From JAFGGG01 sp964634205 (GTDB lineage: Bacteria; Spirochaetota; Spirochaetia; SZUA-6; RPPD01): a stretch of DNA of 64,000 nt. Position 1 is the first letter of the stretch; every line of letters starts with the position of its first letter. The stretch spans positions 13,267-77,266 of the forward strand of contig CAZWKE010000013.1 of assembly GCA_964634205.1 (NCBI GenBank), written 5' to 3'. The notes beneath the pieces were generated by a model. It saw only the letters and a list, made by a program, of their open reading frames with translations. It made no database searches and was not told the DNA's origin. The position numbers and the translations under genes were made by a program. Positions 26,678 to 34,973 of the stretch are shown one piece after another.

Positions 26678-28516
26678 CTATGAGTTCCCGTATAACGGTT
26701 CGTACATCGCGTACACAATCGGCCAAATATTCCCCTGCTGCGGATGCTGCCAGGTGCGTTCAGACTCGGGCTTCTCCATTTCAGCGGTAAATAATCGCCA
26801 TTTCTTTAATTCATTTTGAACATGATGTATTAATATTTCATTTACCTGCAGCCAGTTACCCGGGACAATGGGAAAGCGTGTCATATCCGCAAACCCGGAA
26901 ACCGCAAAGCCCTGCCATCCGAATTGCGGATGTACTTTTTCCTCCAGTTGATACAAACTGTTTATGCAATCTTCATGACTTCCCGGGGTTACCCATCCGG
27001 CGGCGATCGGTCGGTACTCCCAAAAATGGGCTTTTATGTCGCTCAGCGTCCCGATAAATCCTTTTTCCAAAAATATTGTTTCATCCCCCGACATATTCTT
27101 CAGGGGTATATCTTTTTCTTCTCCGTTATGCCTGCAGGTCCAGCGTGAACTGTCATCCATGTTGTTATAGAATTGATAAAATGACGGATCGATAATCAGA
27201 TTTTTATATTTAAGGTAGGCATGATTATCGCCAATACAAATCCGCAAATTATTAATAATTTTTGCTGTCCCGCTGCACCGTTGGATCAAGGCGGCAATTC
27301 TGGATGAGGCAGTTCCGCAGTGCCGGTGTATGGTTATGGGCTGTACAGCGCCGGTCGTAAAATCAACATTTCTTTCAAGAGAAAGGACCAGTTTCTCCAT
27401 CATGCGGTGTGTTTCCCAATATTTTTTTACCTCTTTAATCGGTATATCATGGGGTGAAGAGTTTGCATCGCCAAGTATCTTTTCCTTGATATGGGTGGAA
27501 CACACCCTGCAAAAATCCGCGTATTCATAGACACCCGGAGTGATCTCGCCGGCGGAATACGATGGGGAACGGAGGGTAATTCTGGATTGTCTCATGAGAC
27601 ATTCCTGACTGCTTTTAAAAATACCGGAGCGATACTGCATCGCCCCTTCAACCATGGTAACGGCATTTTTCCTGTAACGGGGATAACTTTCCTGATCCGC
27701 CCCTTCCGGTACCGGATCCGGTTTCCTGATGATATATTGCGGATCTTCGTCGGTTACACCGTCCATTTCTTTGGACGTCATCAGGTGAAACCATTTCAGT
27801 TTTCCCAGATCAATCATTCCCTCGTCCTCAATCTGCTCCTTTGCAGTGATGTTCGGATTATCCGGTTCATTTCCCGAATAGCGTTCGTATGCCGCACCGT
27901 TCAGCTCGTATTCATCCTCGAGATTCAGGGCATGGCCGAATTCATGCGCGAGTGACCTGGCCAGCCAGGGGGGATCTACTATTGACGGGTCTCCAATACA
28001 GAATGAGAGGAAGGGCATTGACTCATATATCCATCTATACGGCGCAGCCAGCGCCGGTTTGAATCCGGCCGCCATACCGGCTTCCTTACTGTTTATGGCG
28101 ATCCCCACCAGTCCGTATGAACGGGAATGCGGAGAACACCAGACATCCTCTCCGGTAACCGGTCCCGGGAAATATGAAACCGGCAATTCCAGTTCTTTTA
28201 CCAGATTGAACAGTCGTTCCTGATCACCTACGGATATATTCGGATGTCCGTTCCCGTCGATGAGCATGCGAAAGAAGGTATCCTTTGGCGTACCGATCCC
28301 TATTCCCCGTTCGTTCGACGGAAGAAAAAGGGCCAGAAAATTGATATGTTGTTTGCACAAATTCAAGGGCGGGATTTTCAAAAATTCTCTTTTCAAATCA
28401 AAACAGAGGTTTGAAAACTCGGTAATATCCTCATACATGAAGCCTTCGGGCAGCAGCAGAAAATAAATCTGTTCGGGCTCTGTGGCTTCATGTATGTACA
28501 CCAACCGATCGTCCAT
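26678..28516 (-). CDS. giant-operon protein B, M64-like metallopeptidase with Cys-His-Asp tail
   Basis: 612 residues from ATG 28516 (a TTG one codon earlier is also open). The zinc site is LAHEFGHALNLEDEY (about 190-203), the HExxH-x(5)-DE arrangement of IgA-peptidase M64 enzymes, with a later ECLMR typical of that family. An FCRVC pair follows at about 336. The C-terminal part contains RHCGTASSR (Cys about 400), DNHAYLKY (His about 432) and LIIDPSFY (Asp about 443). This order and spacing look like a transglutaminase-like Cys-His-Asp triad; that reading is mine. No signal peptide. Paralogue of the upstream gene, 12 bp away. Confidence 0.75.
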   Translation of the reverse strand: MDDRLVYIHEATEPEQIYFLLLPEGFMYEDITEFSNLCFDLKREFLKIPPLNLCKQHINFLALFLPSNERGIGIGTPKDTFFRMLIDGNGHPNISVGDQERLFNLVKELELPVSYFPGPVTGEDVWCSPHSRSYGLVGIAINSKEAGMAAGFKPALAAPYRWIYESMPFLSFCIGDPSIVDPPWLARSLAHEFGHALNLEDEYELNGAAYERYSGNEPDNPNITAKEQIEDEGMIDLGKLKWFHLMTSKEMDGVTDEDPQYIIRKPDPVPEGADQESYPRYRKNAVTMVEGAMQYRSGIFKSSQECLMRQSRITLRSPSYSAGEITPGVYEYADFCRVCSTHIKEKILGDANSSPHDIPIKEVKKYWETHRMMEKLVLSLERNVDFTTGAVQPITIHRHCGTASSRIAALIQRCSGTAKIINNLRICIGDNHAYLKYKNLIIDPSFYQFYNNMDDSSRWTCRHNGEEKDIPLKNMSGDETIFLEKGFIGTLSDIKAHFWEYRPIAAGWVTPGSHEDCINSLYQLEEKVHPQFGWQGFAVSGFADMTRFPIVPGNWLQVNEILIHHVQNELKKWRLFTAEMEKPESERTWQHPQQGNIWPIVYAMYEPLYGNS

Positions 28517-28527
28517 CAATTTTACCC

Positions 28528-30342
28528 TTAAATTGGTTTTTTCAAATCAATCGCTTCCCATTTTGCAGTATTTCCTCCAGTGCTTTTCACATACTGGTTC
28601 CAGCCGATAATCTCCTGATGAATAGCCGTCATGGCAGCGGGGGGAATAACACCGTAGGCCGGAGGAATGAATATCTTATCCGCAGCGGCAAGGGTATTAG
28701 GGAGAATGCACTTATATTCAGGAACTTGTATATATCTGTTTCCTACCAACATATAGATTTGTTCATGAGTATAAGAACTCCAAGCATCCGGACGGTTCTC
28801 GATCATATAATCCTGCAGTTCCGGAAGAGTACCGACAAAGCCTTTCTCCAGATAGATATCGCCTGAGGTTGCGGAATTTGTTTCCGGGATGGTTATGCCC
28901 GTGCCATTTTTTTTACAGGTATATACTCCCATTGGGTTACGATAATTCGAGAAAAACGACGGATCTATGATAAGTGTATTGTATTTAATGAATATATGAT
29001 CAGCAAAACGGCAAAACCGTATTTTTCTTTCCAGCATAAAACCGTCGGTATACAACTGCCGAAGGAGTATTGCGAACAGGGCCGCCGCTGGCGCGGAGCT
29101 CTCAAATATCTTTCCGGGTGGAGTATTCGCTTTCATAGCCGCGACAACGCGTTCCATCATTTTTTTTTGCTGTATCAGGGTACGCAAATCACGGTCACTC
29201 GGTTCCAGTTCAAGAGTCGCCCAATCTCCCTTGATAATCCGCCGCAGGTGGAATTGGCAGACCCGGCAGAAAGCGGAAATCTTGTCCATAATGATATTGT
29301 TGGTACCTTGAATCACGGGTATAGCATCCATGGTGCAGAGAAGTTTTGAGTGATAAATGCCCTTATCATAGATACGAAGACCTCCCTCCACAAGTTGGAT
29401 AATATCTTCCCCTTTGTTTTGTACCAATTGAAGATGTCCCAATGCATCGTATTGTTGCTGGCTGAAAAAATAAACACCTGCATTTTTTCCTCTGTTTGCC
29501 AAGGCATTCAATTCCGTTTTTTTCATCAGATGGCGCCATTTCAAAGAATCGGTATCGATTTTGTTTCCGCTATTGAGAAAGGTAACTGTACTCGTCAGAT
29601 TAGGTATAGCCGGTTCCGAATTGGCGGGATACGATTGTGGTGTGGGATCGCTTACATATTCATCTCCAAGCCGTTGTATTTGTGATGAAAGACTGCCATC
29701 TGCCATAAGGAAATAATTTCCAATAGAATGGGCGAGTTCATGAACAAATACATGTTCGGAAATATCAAAGTCGGGATCCTTATAACCGGCAAGAGTAAAT
29801 AAAAAACAAAGAGGAGTACTGCTCGTGATAAATTGTCCGCTAAAAAAAGTCTTTGTTGTCGTATCATTCATATTATTACAGGCAATACCGATAGCACCGT
29901 AAGACTTTGAATTCGTATCCCGCCATACATCCGGGAATCGTTCAATGTTCTGTACCCTGCCCTTATATTTTTTCATTACGACCGGAGTGATATTATCCAA
30001 TATTTCTGTGGAAATTTTCTGTTTTCCCTCGTTAGTAATTTCAGGTGTTTCATTATAAAAAAAAGTCTTAAAAAAAGTTTTCATTCCGGTTACAGTAGCC
30101 GGTAAGGGGGAATCGGTTGTCAGTATGGGGATTTTTTCATCTACCGAGGCGGTAAAACAGGCAAAAATGTTGATATAATCCTGAAGACTCGTGAAAGTAG
30201 GTTTGTTTATGAATAACCGGTTTTTTATATGCTTGCAGTATTCAATAAAATCTGTTTTACGCTTGAATCCGTCCCCCAATAAAAGAATATTGAGGCAGTC
30301 ATATTCTTTGCCTTGGTGGATCAATTCAAGAGATATAGACAT
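28528..30342 (-). CDS. giant-operon protein A, M64-like metallopeptidase paralogue
   Basis: 604 residues, first gene of the operon. The N-terminus has the M64-like LLLGDGFKRKTDF. The zinc site is VFVHELAHSIGN (His201, Glu202, His205), with a GDEY about 20 residues later instead of immediately after, so the third ligand is displaced. An FCRVC pair is kept. In the C-terminal domain His and Asp are kept (DHIFIKY, LIIDPSFF) but the position of the Cys seen in paralogue B is Ser/Ala-rich (ESSAPAAAL), so that site looks inactive. No signal peptide. Target unknown. Confidence 0.75.
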   Translation of the reverse strand: MSISLELIHQGKEYDCLNILLLGDGFKRKTDFIEYCKHIKNRLFINKPTFTSLQDYINIFACFTASVDEKIPILTTDSPLPATVTGMKTFFKTFFYNETPEITNEGKQKISTEILDNITPVVMKKYKGRVQNIERFPDVWRDTNSKSYGAIGIACNNMNDTTTKTFFSGQFITSSTPLCFLFTLAGYKDPDFDISEHVFVHELAHSIGNYFLMADGSLSSQIQRLGDEYVSDPTPQSYPANSEPAIPNLTSTVTFLNSGNKIDTDSLKWRHLMKKTELNALANRGKNAGVYFFSQQQYDALGHLQLVQNKGEDIIQLVEGGLRIYDKGIYHSKLLCTMDAIPVIQGTNNIIMDKISAFCRVCQFHLRRIIKGDWATLELEPSDRDLRTLIQQKKMMERVVAAMKANTPPGKIFESSAPAAALFAILLRQLYTDGFMLERKIRFCRFADHIFIKYNTLIIDPSFFSNYRNPMGVYTCKKNGTGITIPETNSATSGDIYLEKGFVGTLPELQDYMIENRPDAWSSYTHEQIYMLVGNRYIQVPEYKCILPNTLAAADKIFIPPAYGVIPPAAMTAIHQEIIGWNQYVKSTGGNTAKWEAIDLKKPI

Positions 30343-30646
30343 AGAGTATCCTATATTTTATATGCTTTGTTTTAAAGGATTCGGTCATTTTTTATATCAT
30401 GATATTGTTATATAGACTATATTATTGTTTATTTACATTATGTGTGCAAGAAAAAAAATAAATTAATGATAAATCCTCTGCATGATGGCGATTATTCCCC
30501 ATGATGAATACGTATAATTCAACTTGAAAGGCCGTTTAAGAATAGTTATAATGACAGTATGGTTTGTGTCATGCGGAAATCTTTTATAATGTAAAACATG
30601 GAAGAGTATGACCGTATAATTACTTCAATTAAAAAAGGAACAAATC
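30343..30646. promoter_or_regulatory. divergent intergenic region between giant operon and Nudix gene
   Basis: 304 bp, very AT-rich, with no credible coding frame. It must hold the promoters of both the 18-kb minus-strand operon and the plus-strand Nudix gene. A perfect 12-bp palindrome, ATATCATGATAT, lies at 30394-30405, about 52 bp before the operon start. TATAAT boxes at 30615-30620 and near 30583 face the Nudix gene but lack good -35 partners. No sigma-54 or CIRCE element was seen. Confidence 0.5.
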
Positions 30647-31663
30647 ATGTCAACAACAACACTTTTTGTCGAAATCCTTATTATCGGTTTTGAATCTTTG
30701 GTCTGGATCGGATTGTTGCTCAGTATTATCTGGAATCCTCACGATGCACTCGTACAGGCCAAAGCGTATTCCGAATATGCCCTACTTTGGACCACGCTTT
30801 TATTCGCATTGGCATATGTCATTGGGATTATCATCGACAGGGTGGCCGACAGTGTTTACAAATTATTCCGCTATACTCCCCGTACGGCTCCACCTGCCGC
30901 ATACAGGGAAATGCGCTTCCGTATTCTTGATGAAAGCGAAGGGATCGGAAAGTTTTGTGAATACCAACGCAGCAGGCTCCGTATCAGCAGAGCGACGTTC
31001 CTGAACCTGATTATCCTGACTGCGGTTTTTCCCGTCTGGCTGATTATTAATAATCAGACACACTTACTCACGATTGCCGGTTCAATAATTGCGGGCGCAA
31101 GCCTTGTGGGGTTGTCCTATTATACTACCTACCGCATCGACAAGGCCCAGACAGAAGCACTCGAACAGGCATATAAAATAATAACCGTTGATTCGGAGAA
31201 AAGAAAAAAAACCGAAGGTGTTGTTGCCGCTGTCTGCTACCGGCATAAAAACAAAGGTATTGAATTCCTGCTGGTCAAAACAAAAAAGGGGAAATACCGC
31301 ACCTTTCCCAAAGGTCACATTGAAACCTGCAATGGTAAAAAGGAATCCCCTCGGGAAGCCGCAAAGCGTGAGGCCTTGGAAGAAGCGGGAGTAGTCGGAA
31401 CGATCGAAACAGAGCCGTTTACCCGTTATGTATACCGTAAAGGATCCAAAGGCAGTGAATATACGGTTACCGCATATTTACTGCGCGTTGAATCACAACA
31501 GAAACCGATAGAACGGTACCGGCATCCGCATTGGTATCTTTTTGACAAGGCCTTGGAAAAACTCTCCCATGGCCGCCGTGAGCAAAAATACAAAGATGAA
31601 CATGTACGGGTTATTAACGAGGCGCTTGCCCGCCTGCAAAGTAAAGATCATACAATGGAATAG
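30647..31663 (+). CDS. membrane-anchored Nudix hydrolase
   Basis: 338 residues. The first half has about four transmembrane segments (7-30, 42-67, 112-133, 137-160) and a short cytosolic loop. The second half is a Nudix domain: FPKGHIE, then ESPREAAKREALEEAGV, matching E-x7-RE-x2-EE-x-G, but with four extra residues between GHIE and the Nudix Glu. The KGHIE form is usual in diadenosine-polyphosphate or diphosphoinositol-type Nudix enzymes. The membrane fusion is uncommon. It is divergent from the giant operon; a functional link is possible but unproven. Confidence 0.8.
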   Translation: MSTTTLFVEILIIGFESLVWIGLLLSIIWNPHDALVQAKAYSEYALLWTTLLFALAYVIGIIIDRVADSVYKLFRYTPRTAPPAAYREMRFRILDESEGIGKFCEYQRSRLRISRATFLNLIILTAVFPVWLIINNQTHLLTIAGSIIAGASLVGLSYYTTYRIDKAQTEALEQAYKIITVDSEKRKKTEGVVAAVCYRHKNKGIEFLLVKTKKGKYRTFPKGHIETCNGKKESPREAAKREALEEAGVVGTIETEPFTRYVYRKGSKGSEYTVTAYLLRVESQQKPIERYRHPHWYLFDKALEKLSHGRREQKYKDEHVRVINEALARLQSKDHTME

Positions 31664-31731
31664 AAGAATTTCTCACGGTGTTTCTTTAAGGTTTGGCGTA
31701 ATTGAAAAGATAAACAATTCCGGCCGAGCAT

Positions 31732-32286
31732 TCATTGTAAATATTTCCGCGATAACTCCTGCAAAAGCGTAAGGATCTCTTCATGCCTGCCGCGGCCGAT
31801 TACCTTGTCCTCAAATTGTTCGAATTCCGCTTCCAGTTGTACGTCTACATCTTTACTGAGAGCCTTTTCAGCCAGGAGAAAAAGTACATTATTCTCTTTT
31901 TCAATATGCGCGCGCAACAACGAAATATAGTTCAGTGCAGCAACGGAAATTTCATTGGGTATTGCTTCCATACCGTTCCATGCTTCTACTGCCGCGGCCA
32001 TTTGTTTCAAATAGGACCTTCCGACACTGTGCTCATCAAGCATTACTTTTACAGGACCGCCGGTTGCCGGATACCCGGCCTTTTCCAATTCCTTAAAAAG
32101 ATACTGTTCTTCCTTTCCGTGATGGCATTTATCCGCGAATATCCTGAAGAAGTCAATCAGTCCCCGCATATCATCCAACCTGCTTTTTATGTCTTTCCGC
32201 GGGCCACTGATCATTCTTTCCAAAATTGTTAACGCCTGCTTAATGCCCTCATGCTCTGATTTTAAATCATCAATTGCCTTGGCCAT
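31732..32286 (-). CDS. hemerythrin HHE domain protein
   Basis: 184 residues with the hemerythrin-like pattern of spaced His and Glu that bind a di-iron site: SEHEGIKQAL, ADKCHHGKEEQYLF, DEHSVGRSYL and AHIEKENNVLF. Single-domain bacterial proteins of this kind sense or store oxygen or help with nitrosative stress. The D-lactate dehydrogenase and Rrf2 regulator follow upstream (24-bp gap to the dehydrogenase), suggesting a redox-responsive set. The start is preceded by GGAGG. Confidence 0.9.
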   Translation of the reverse strand: MAKAIDDLKSEHEGIKQALTILERMISGPRKDIKSRLDDMRGLIDFFRIFADKCHHGKEEQYLFKELEKAGYPATGGPVKVMLDEHSVGRSYLKQMAAAVEAWNGMEAIPNEISVAALNYISLLRAHIEKENNVLFLLAEKALSKDVDVQLEAEFEQFEDKVIGRGRHEEILTLLQELSRKYLQ

Positions 32287-32310
32287 ATACCGCCTCCGTT
32301 TAAATCGGTT

Positions 32311-33360
32311 TTAAAAGCATTTTCTCTGCTTTTCTTTCATACATTCATCAGAATCACACTTATAACAAATCTCATTTTTTAAATAGGTGTCGGCAAAATA
32401 ATCCTTTATATTCTGTAAGGTCGTATGCGCAATATTATGCAGTGCCTCGCCGGTGAAAAAACCCTGGTGTGAGGTAATCAAAACATTGGAAAAGGTCAGC
32501 AATCTTGCCAGGGTATCGTCTGAAATGATTGAATAGGAAAAATCCTCAAAAAAATACTCACTTTCTTCCTCATACACATCCAACCCGGCCGATCCGATCA
32601 TGCCGGATTTCAAAGCAGCCAGTAATGCCTTGGTATCCACCAATCCCCCCCGGCTGGTATTAATAATCATGACTCCCGGTTTCATTTTTCCGATCGATGC
32701 GGGATTTACCAGATGTCGCGTTTCCCTGGTGAGGGGACAATGGAGCGAGATGATATCGGACCGGGCATAGAGAGTATCCAAATCAGTGTAGGTTACCTGA
32801 AATCGTGTCTCCAGTTGTTTATCAGGGTGAAGATCATAGGCCAGGATATTCATATTAAAACCGTTCATGATCGAAATCATAATACGTCCGATCCGGCCGG
32901 TACCAATGATTCCGACGGTTTTTCCATGCATATCAAAACCCATCAATCCGTTGATATTAAAATTATTATCCCGGGTACGGTAAAATGCTTTATGGGTCTT
33001 TCGGTTCAGTGTCAGCATCAGGGCCACCGCGTGTTCGGCCACTGCAAAAGGGGAATATTCGGGAACTCGTACCACATGGATTTTTTTGTAAGCCGCCGCC
33101 AGGTCAATGTTATTGTATCCCGCACAGCGCATTGCAATCAGTTTGATATTATTATTATAGAGGTGTTCCAGCACATTCTGCTGCAGCCTGTCGTTTACAA
33201 AGGCACAGACCACATCGAACTCATTGCACAGGGCCACGGTATCGACTGAAAGCTTAAGATCAAAATACTTGATATCAAAACCGAATTGTTTGTTTTCCCC
33301 GGCAAAAAACGTTTTGTCATACGGCTTGGTATCAAAAAAAGCTATTTTTACCGTGCTCAT
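32311..33360 (-). CDS. ldhA: D-lactate dehydrogenase (2-hydroxyacid dehydrogenase family)
   Basis: 349 residues. NAD-binding GTGRIGRIM near 152; the catalytic Arg in INTSRGGLVD, the Glu in GLDVYEEESEYFF and the His in SHQGFFTGEA are all present, the last block being typical of fermentative D-LDH. It reduces pyruvate to D-lactate and reoxidises NADH. The ATG at 33360 follows GGAGGA; a start 12 bp earlier is inside that site. The C-terminus carries an unusual cysteine-rich tail (CYKCDSDECMKEKQRKC) not found in ordinary D-LDH. A large inverted repeat precedes the gene. Confidence 0.9.
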   Translation of the reverse strand: MSTVKIAFFDTKPYDKTFFAGENKQFGFDIKYFDLKLSVDTVALCNEFDVVCAFVNDRLQQNVLEHLYNNNIKLIAMRCAGYNNIDLAAAYKKIHVVRVPEYSPFAVAEHAVALMLTLNRKTHKAFYRTRDNNFNINGLMGFDMHGKTVGIIGTGRIGRIMISIMNGFNMNILAYDLHPDKQLETRFQVTYTDLDTLYARSDIISLHCPLTRETRHLVNPASIGKMKPGVMIINTSRGGLVDTKALLAALKSGMIGSAGLDVYEEESEYFFEDFSYSIISDDTLARLLTFSNVLITSHQGFFTGEALHNIAHTTLQNIKDYFADTYLKNEICYKCDSDECMKEKQRKCF

Positions 33361-33377
33361 ACCATCCTCCACCTTTA

Positions 33378-33411
33378 TCAGTATTTTAGTATTATAATAC
33401 TTAATTACTGA
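33378..33411. promoter_or_regulatory. 34-bp near-perfect inverted repeat, likely operator of ldhA
   Basis: Two 17-bp arms (33378-33394 and 33395-33411) pair at 15 of 17 positions with no spacer. The centre, ATTATAAT, contains a TATAAT box in the ldhA direction, giving a leader of about 24 nt. Its length and symmetry suggest a regulator dimer or pair of dimers covering the -10 region. The Rrf2 protein coded next door is the obvious candidate. Confidence 0.6.
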
Positions 33412-33503
33412 TTAAAAGTAAAGGATTTTTTCCGGTTTTCTCAGCATATAATCCGTCATCTTCAATGTTACTGCCTTGCGCCCGGAGGTATCGGGAAACA
33501 AGC

Positions 33504-33540
33504 TTGACTAACAGGTATTTCGGTATTAATATACCTATTA
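33504..33540 (+). promoter_or_regulatory. rrf2 promoter with overlapping inverted repeat
   Basis: TTGACT (33504-33509), 17 bp, then TAATAT (33527-33532) make a sigma-70 type promoter. TAACAGGTAT (33509-33518) and ATACCTATTA (33531-33540) form an inverted repeat (9 of 10) that spans the whole spacer and -10. The start codon lies about 11 nt after the expected transcript start. Autorepression by the Rrf2 protein is likely. Confidence 0.6.
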
Positions 33541-33549
33541 GGAGTTATC

Positions 33550-33960
33550 ATGTCTCGGATTATAAACTTAAGTGAATCCACCCTTATCGCCTTTCACAGC
33601 CTTATCCTTATGGCACAAACCAGTTCCATACAGCTTTCAACCAAATTAATTTCTCAAAAGATCGGGGCATCGGAAAACACGATCTCGAAAGTATTACAGC
33701 GGTTGGTAAAAGACGGATTCATCACCTCCAATCGGGGACCTGCCGGTGGTTTTTCCTTGGCCAGGACACCGCAATCCGTCTCGCTTCTGGATATTTACCA
33801 GGCCATCGAGGGCAGACTGCAAACGGGCGGTTGTCCCTTCAATAATCCACACTGTACATTCGGCGAATGTATTTTTGAAGATTCCCTTTCCGAAATCTCA
33901 CGGGAAGTGGTCCGCTACCTGAAAGGCAAAACGCTGGCGCATTATATAAACAAAACATGA
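33550..33960 (+). CDS. Rrf2/IscR-family Fe-S regulator
   Basis: 136 residues. N-terminal winged helix (STKLISQKIGASENTISKVLQRLVKDGFI, abbreviated here to its start and end, with the wing RGPAGGFSLAR). Three cysteines in CPFNNPHCTFGEC (C-x6-C-x4-C) match the Fe-S ligands of IscR/NsrR/RsrR-type members. Such proteins switch DNA binding with cluster state, sensing oxygen, NO or Fe-S demand. Divergent from ldhA and hemerythrin, which it probably controls through the inverted repeats between them. Confidence 0.9.
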   Translation: MSRIINLSESTLIAFHSLILMAQTSSIQLSTKLISQKIGASENTISKVLQRLVKDGFITSNRGPAGGFSLARTPQSVSLLDIYQAIEGRLQTGGCPFNNPHCTFGECIFEDSLSEISREVVRYLKGKTLAHYINKT

Positions 33961-34078
33961 TTTCCGAACTCAGGTATTCACTATATAGCCCTCAATTATA
34001 TTATTGTGATTTTTCAGTTGATATATTATGTTAATAGTAACAGTTAATCGGTTGTACAGGATGAAAGGAAGGAAAATA

Positions 34079-34909
34079 ATGAAAGCCTCCGTTATCGGTC
34101 TATTGCTTGTTGGGGTGTTGTTTATTATAACAATCGCCTGCTCGGTAGATCCGGATAAGTACTCAAAAATCAATGACCCGACATGGAAACCGGTATGGTC
34201 GGATGAGTTTGATTATACGGGAAAACCCGATCCCGCAAAATGGAAGTATGATATCGGCGGGCACGGCTGGGGAAACGTGGAACAACAGTACTATACCGAT
34301 CGCCCGGAAAACTCCACCGTAAAAGACGGCAAGCTGGTAATTACCGCACGCAGTGAGGAGTATGAAAACCGGTACTACACATCGGCCAGGTTGAAGACCC
34401 ACGGACTTGCCCAATGGCTTTACGGCAGGTTTGAAATATATGCCAAACTGCCGCAGGGAAAAGGGATCTGGAGTGCAGTATGGCTTCTTCCCGCGGATTA
34501 TTATAAACACCCGGACTGGCCGAAATGCGGAGAGATCGATGTGATGGAAAATGTGGGCAAGGGACCAGGCGTTATCTACGGTACGGTCCATACCAATAAG
34601 TATAATCATATGCGCGGAACACAGAAGTCCGCGACCACTACGGTAGATGACTGTTATTCCGCCTTCCACCTATACGCGATCGAATGGTCGCCCACACGCA
34701 TTACCTGGTATGTCGACGACAAGGAATATTACCATTTTGATAAGGAATCGGACGATGTCGACGTCTGGCCTTTTACCGTTCCGTTTTCTTTAATAATGAA
34801 CATATCGGTGGGCGGTGGATTCGGCGGTCAGGTGGATGATGATATCTTTCCCACCAGTCTTGTAATAGACTACGTGCGCGTGTTTCAGCGTTCATCGGGG
34901 ACACAATAA
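34079..34909 (+). CDS. GH16 beta-glucanase (laminarinase-like) lipoprotein
   Basis: 276 residues from the ATG at 34079 behind AAGGAAGG; earlier in-frame ATGs add an unlikely charged extension. Lipobox around Cys20 (TIACSVDP). One GH16 domain: WSDEFDY at the N-end, GRFEIYAKLPQGKGIWSA mid-domain, catalytic GEIDVMENVG with nucleophile and acid Glu, and SLIMNISVGGGFGG near the end, as in beta-1,3(4)-glucanases. Acts on laminarin-like or mixed-link glucans at the cell surface. Monocistronic, with a terminator right after it. Confidence 0.9.
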   Translation: MKASVIGLLLVGVLFIITIACSVDPDKYSKINDPTWKPVWSDEFDYTGKPDPAKWKYDIGGHGWGNVEQQYYTDRPENSTVKDGKLVITARSEEYENRYYTSARLKTHGLAQWLYGRFEIYAKLPQGKGIWSAVWLLPADYYKHPDWPKCGEIDVMENVGKGPGVIYGTVHTNKYNHMRGTQKSATTTVDDCYSAFHLYAIEWSPTRITWYVDDKEYYHFDKESDDVDVWPFTVPFSLIMNISVGGGFGGQVDDDIFPTSLVIDYVRVFQRSSGTQ

Positions 34910-34910
34910 C

Positions 34911-34963
34911 AAAAAAAGGGCCGTGCACCCAATAGGTCCACGGCCCGCATATCTTTTTTTTTT
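34911..34963. terminator. bidirectional terminator between GH16 gene and ppdK
   Basis: GGGCCGTG (34918-34925) pairs with CACGGCCC (34939-34946). An A run precedes the stem and a T run follows, so either strand ends in a U tract. It serves the convergent GH16 and ppdK genes. Confidence 0.8.
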
Positions 34964-34973
34964 AAAACCTCAA

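Noticed and set aside
12446..30342. Prophage or contractile injection system
   Set aside because: No sheath, tube, baseplate, portal, terminase or integrase motif was seen in the six proteins; the M64-like and DUF6603-like members do not match standard tail parts.
30598..30700. Upstream short frame before the Nudix gene (ATG at 30598, about 31 codons)
   Set aside because: No ribosome-binding site, overlaps the Nudix start in another frame and shows no protein-like pattern.
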